A stretch of 16,159 nt of DNA from DSWT01 sp035415725 (GTDB taxonomy: Bacteria > Chloroflexota > Anaerolineae > B4-G1 > SLSP01): positions 1 to 16,159 of the forward strand of contig DAOOGN010000095.1 in assembly GCA_035415725.1 (NCBI GenBank), given 5' to 3'. A model generated the notes under the pieces. The model had not been told where the DNA came from. It did no database searches and saw only the letters and a list, made by a program, of their open reading frames with translations. Numbering within the stretch: position 1 is the stretch's first letter; each line of letters starts with the position of its first letter. The position numbers and the translations under genes are program-made. Shown piece by piece: positions 14,927-16,159 of this stretch.

Positions 14927-14949
14927 ATTATAGAACTGTCCGCATTATA
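14927..14949 (-). promoter_or_regulatory. Candidate -10 elements upstream of the GH42 gene
   Basis: Two perfect TATAAT words on the minus strand (14944-14949 and 14927-14932) lie in the AT-rich 127-base gap between the methyltransferase and GH42 genes. No convincing -35 hexamer is found at normal spacing for either. They suggest that GH42 has its own promoter rather than depending only on read-through. Confidence 0.35.
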
Positions 14950-14994
14950 AATTATGTTACCCGGCAAGCCGACCGATTGGGAGGATAACAACCT

Positions 14995-15870
14995 TCACCC
15001 CACCAGCTCCCAGTCGATCAGGTTCCGCATGCCACTCCGAATGTAGTGATAGTACTTGATGTACCGCGTGGCGAACTCGTCTCGTCCCAGGAGCATATCC
15101 AACGCCAGGAGCGTCTGTCTATCGCGGGCAGCATCGACAATAGGAGCGTTGACACCTTCCGCAACCACCACGGGCAGAAACGCCTGGTAAAGCGCTGTGC
15201 GATTCGGCAGTTCGGAGGAGACGTCGCTGACATCGAGCGTCATGTTACATCCTATTTCGTCCCTGACCAGCCGGATGGTCTCGAGCGTCATCAATGCGGC
15301 GTGGAAATTGGTTTCGATCGTTTGGGTGAGGCAGTTAATCAAGACATCTTCGCCAGGGATCCCCAAGGCCTCGGCGTGTGCGACAATCCGGCTGGCAATT
15401 TCCAGCCGCTTGTAGGGGTCATCGGGGATGCCTTCCTCATCCAGACAGCAGCCAACAACGGCGGCCCCGTGCTCCGCAACCAGAGGCAACACATCGTTCA
15501 GCCATTTTTCGGCACCATTGACAGCATTGACCAGCGGTTTGCCCTGGCAAACGGCGAGGGCGGCAGTCAGCGCGCCGGGGTGCAGCGTTTCGATGCTGAT
15601 GGGCACTTCCACGGTTTCCTGGATCGCCTCTAGTAGAGCAGGTAACAGCACCATTTCGTCCAGGTCCGTTGTGACACTGACATTGATGACGTCGGCTCCG
15701 GCGGCGACCTGAGCGAGCGCTTCATTTTTAGCGACCTCGATGTAGCTCACCGCCGATTCTCCCGCTGCCCGCCGGCGCACCGTGCGGTTTATCCGCTTGC
15801 CAATCAGCACGGTGGGCCGATTGGGCGCAATATAGACGACGCTTTTTCTGCCCTTGAGGATTGTTTCCAT
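14995..15870 (-). CDS. Pterin-binding methyltransferase of the AcsE/MtgA-like superfamily
   Basis: A 291-residue single-domain protein with the fold of dihydropteroate synthase and methyltetrahydrofolate:corrinoid methyltransferases. Visible motifs in order: VLIGKRIN (22-28, like the family IGERIN), GADVINVSV (58-66), SIETLHP (92-98), LVNAVNG (113-119), LDEEGIPDD (143-151), VLINCL (176-181) and DVSDVSSELPNR (213-224). Against the Moorella enzyme as I remember it, the folate-contact Asp of DST is E94, the Asn of INST is N115, the Asp of IDP is N179 and the Asn of SNVS is D216, so three of four key positions differ. It may use another pterin or methyl donor. No corrinoid protein gene lies in the window. 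The start at 15870 has only a weak upstream purine stretch (AAGAG). No signal peptide; cytoplasmic. It is upstream of GH42 on the same strand, with no evident pathway link. Confidence 0.8.
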   Translation of the reverse strand: METILKGRKSVVYIAPNRPTVLIGKRINRTVRRRAAGESAVSYIEVAKNEALAQVAAGADVINVSVTTDLDEMVLLPALLEAIQETVEVPISIETLHPGALTAALAVCQGKPLVNAVNGAEKWLNDVLPLVAEHGAAVVGCCLDEEGIPDDPYKRLEIASRIVAHAEALGIPGEDVLINCLTQTIETNFHAALMTLETIRLVRDEIGCNMTLDVSDVSSELPNRTALYQAFLPVVVAEGVNAPIVDAARDRQTLLALDMLLGRDEFATRYIKYYHYIRSGMRNLIDWELVG

Positions 15871-15966
15871 GGGCGATATTTTACTCTTTTGGCTCTTCTG
15901 GAAAATAAAACGTATCTATTCAGGTTTGTAAGCCTGGCGAAGCCACTTGTTCCCTATAGCAGGTCC

Positions 15967-16146
15967 TGCACAGATTTTGGTATACCAGGTGCTCTTGGAT
16001 GACGAGATACTCATGTTTCTATAAGCCCATCCCCCCTGCCCCCCAGGAAGGGGGATTTTTGTAGGGGGTGTCGCCACACCCCCTCTTTTTCGCCCCCTTC
16101 TCCTCCGCTTGCGGGGGAGAAGGGGGTTGGGGGATGAGAGGGTCAG
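15967..16146 (-). repeat. C-rich palindromic dispersed repeat, copy B (inverted, with nested insertion)
   Basis: Read on the minus strand, it repeats the blocks of the copy at 12432-12562: TGACCCTCTCATCCCCCA, the same hairpin with one changed base (16093-16108 and 16111-16126), gcgaaaaag, then TTATAGAAACA, GTCATCCAAGAGCACC and ATACC.AAATCTG. It differs in carrying about 60 extra bases at 16022-16084 in the middle. It lies upstream of the methyltransferase gene. Confidence 0.75.
16022..16084. repeat. Extra palindromic block nested in repeat copy B
   Basis: This block is absent from copy A. It contains two hairpins: ATCCCCC (16029-16035) with GGGGGAT (16050-16056), followed by a T-run, and AGGGGGTGT (16063-16071) with its exact complement ACACCCCCT (16076-16084) around CGCC. 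The first has terminator-like form on the + strand, but no + strand gene reads into it within the window. Confidence 0.55.
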
Positions 16147-16159
16147 CACCTATGGCCGC

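Overview
This is a repeat-rich accessory region of a bacterial chromosome, probably from a GC-rich environmental lineage. The combination of a very large secreted mosaic of CARDB-, PKD- and propeller-type modules, a GH42 enzyme, a pterin-binding methyltransferase and many short C/G-rich palindromic repeats reminds me of Chloroflexota (Anaerolineae/Caldilineae type). No phylogenetic marker gene is present, so this placement is inference only.

Left part (1-1981, + strand): the 3' end of an unrecognised gene runs in from the left edge (2-499). About 260 bases of non-coding DNA follow, with an imperfect palindrome and a candidate promoter. Next comes a tight + strand cluster: a 50-residue membrane-anchor peptide (759-911), a lipoprotein made of two tandem copies of one domain (916-1908), and then the dominant gene.

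Centre (1982-12343): one 3453-residue secreted protein fills about two thirds of the window. In order it has a signal peptide, a zinc metallopeptidase domain (HELFH plus a downstream Glu), a nine-glycine linker, a glutamine-amidotransferase-like Rossmann domain, a long run of beta-sandwich modules interrupted by a seven-bladed propeller, a CARDB module, two PKD modules and a C-terminal beta domain. GC content rises clearly around the glycine linker, which suggests that the peptidase half and the repeat half have different histories. A short palindromic element has also become in-frame coding sequence.

Right part (12344-16159): a 480-base spacer full of repeats (a C-rich palindromic repeat, a MITE-like element with 11-base terminal inverted repeats, and a strong hairpin) separates the giant gene from two convergent, minus-strand genes: a pterin-binding methyltransferase (14995-15870) and a GH42 beta-galactosidase (12825-14867). 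A second copy of the C-rich repeat, in inverted orientation and carrying its own nested insertion, lies at the right edge, so the two minus-strand genes are bracketed by inverted repeat copies.

The lipoprotein and giant protein look like an envelope/exterior pair from one operon. The GH42 enzyme and methyltransferase lack signal peptides and look cytoplasmic; no pathway link between them is evident. The most interesting points are the architecture and mosaic origin of the giant protein, the propeller nested inside a beta-sandwich, and the apparently swapped folate-site residues of the methyltransferase.
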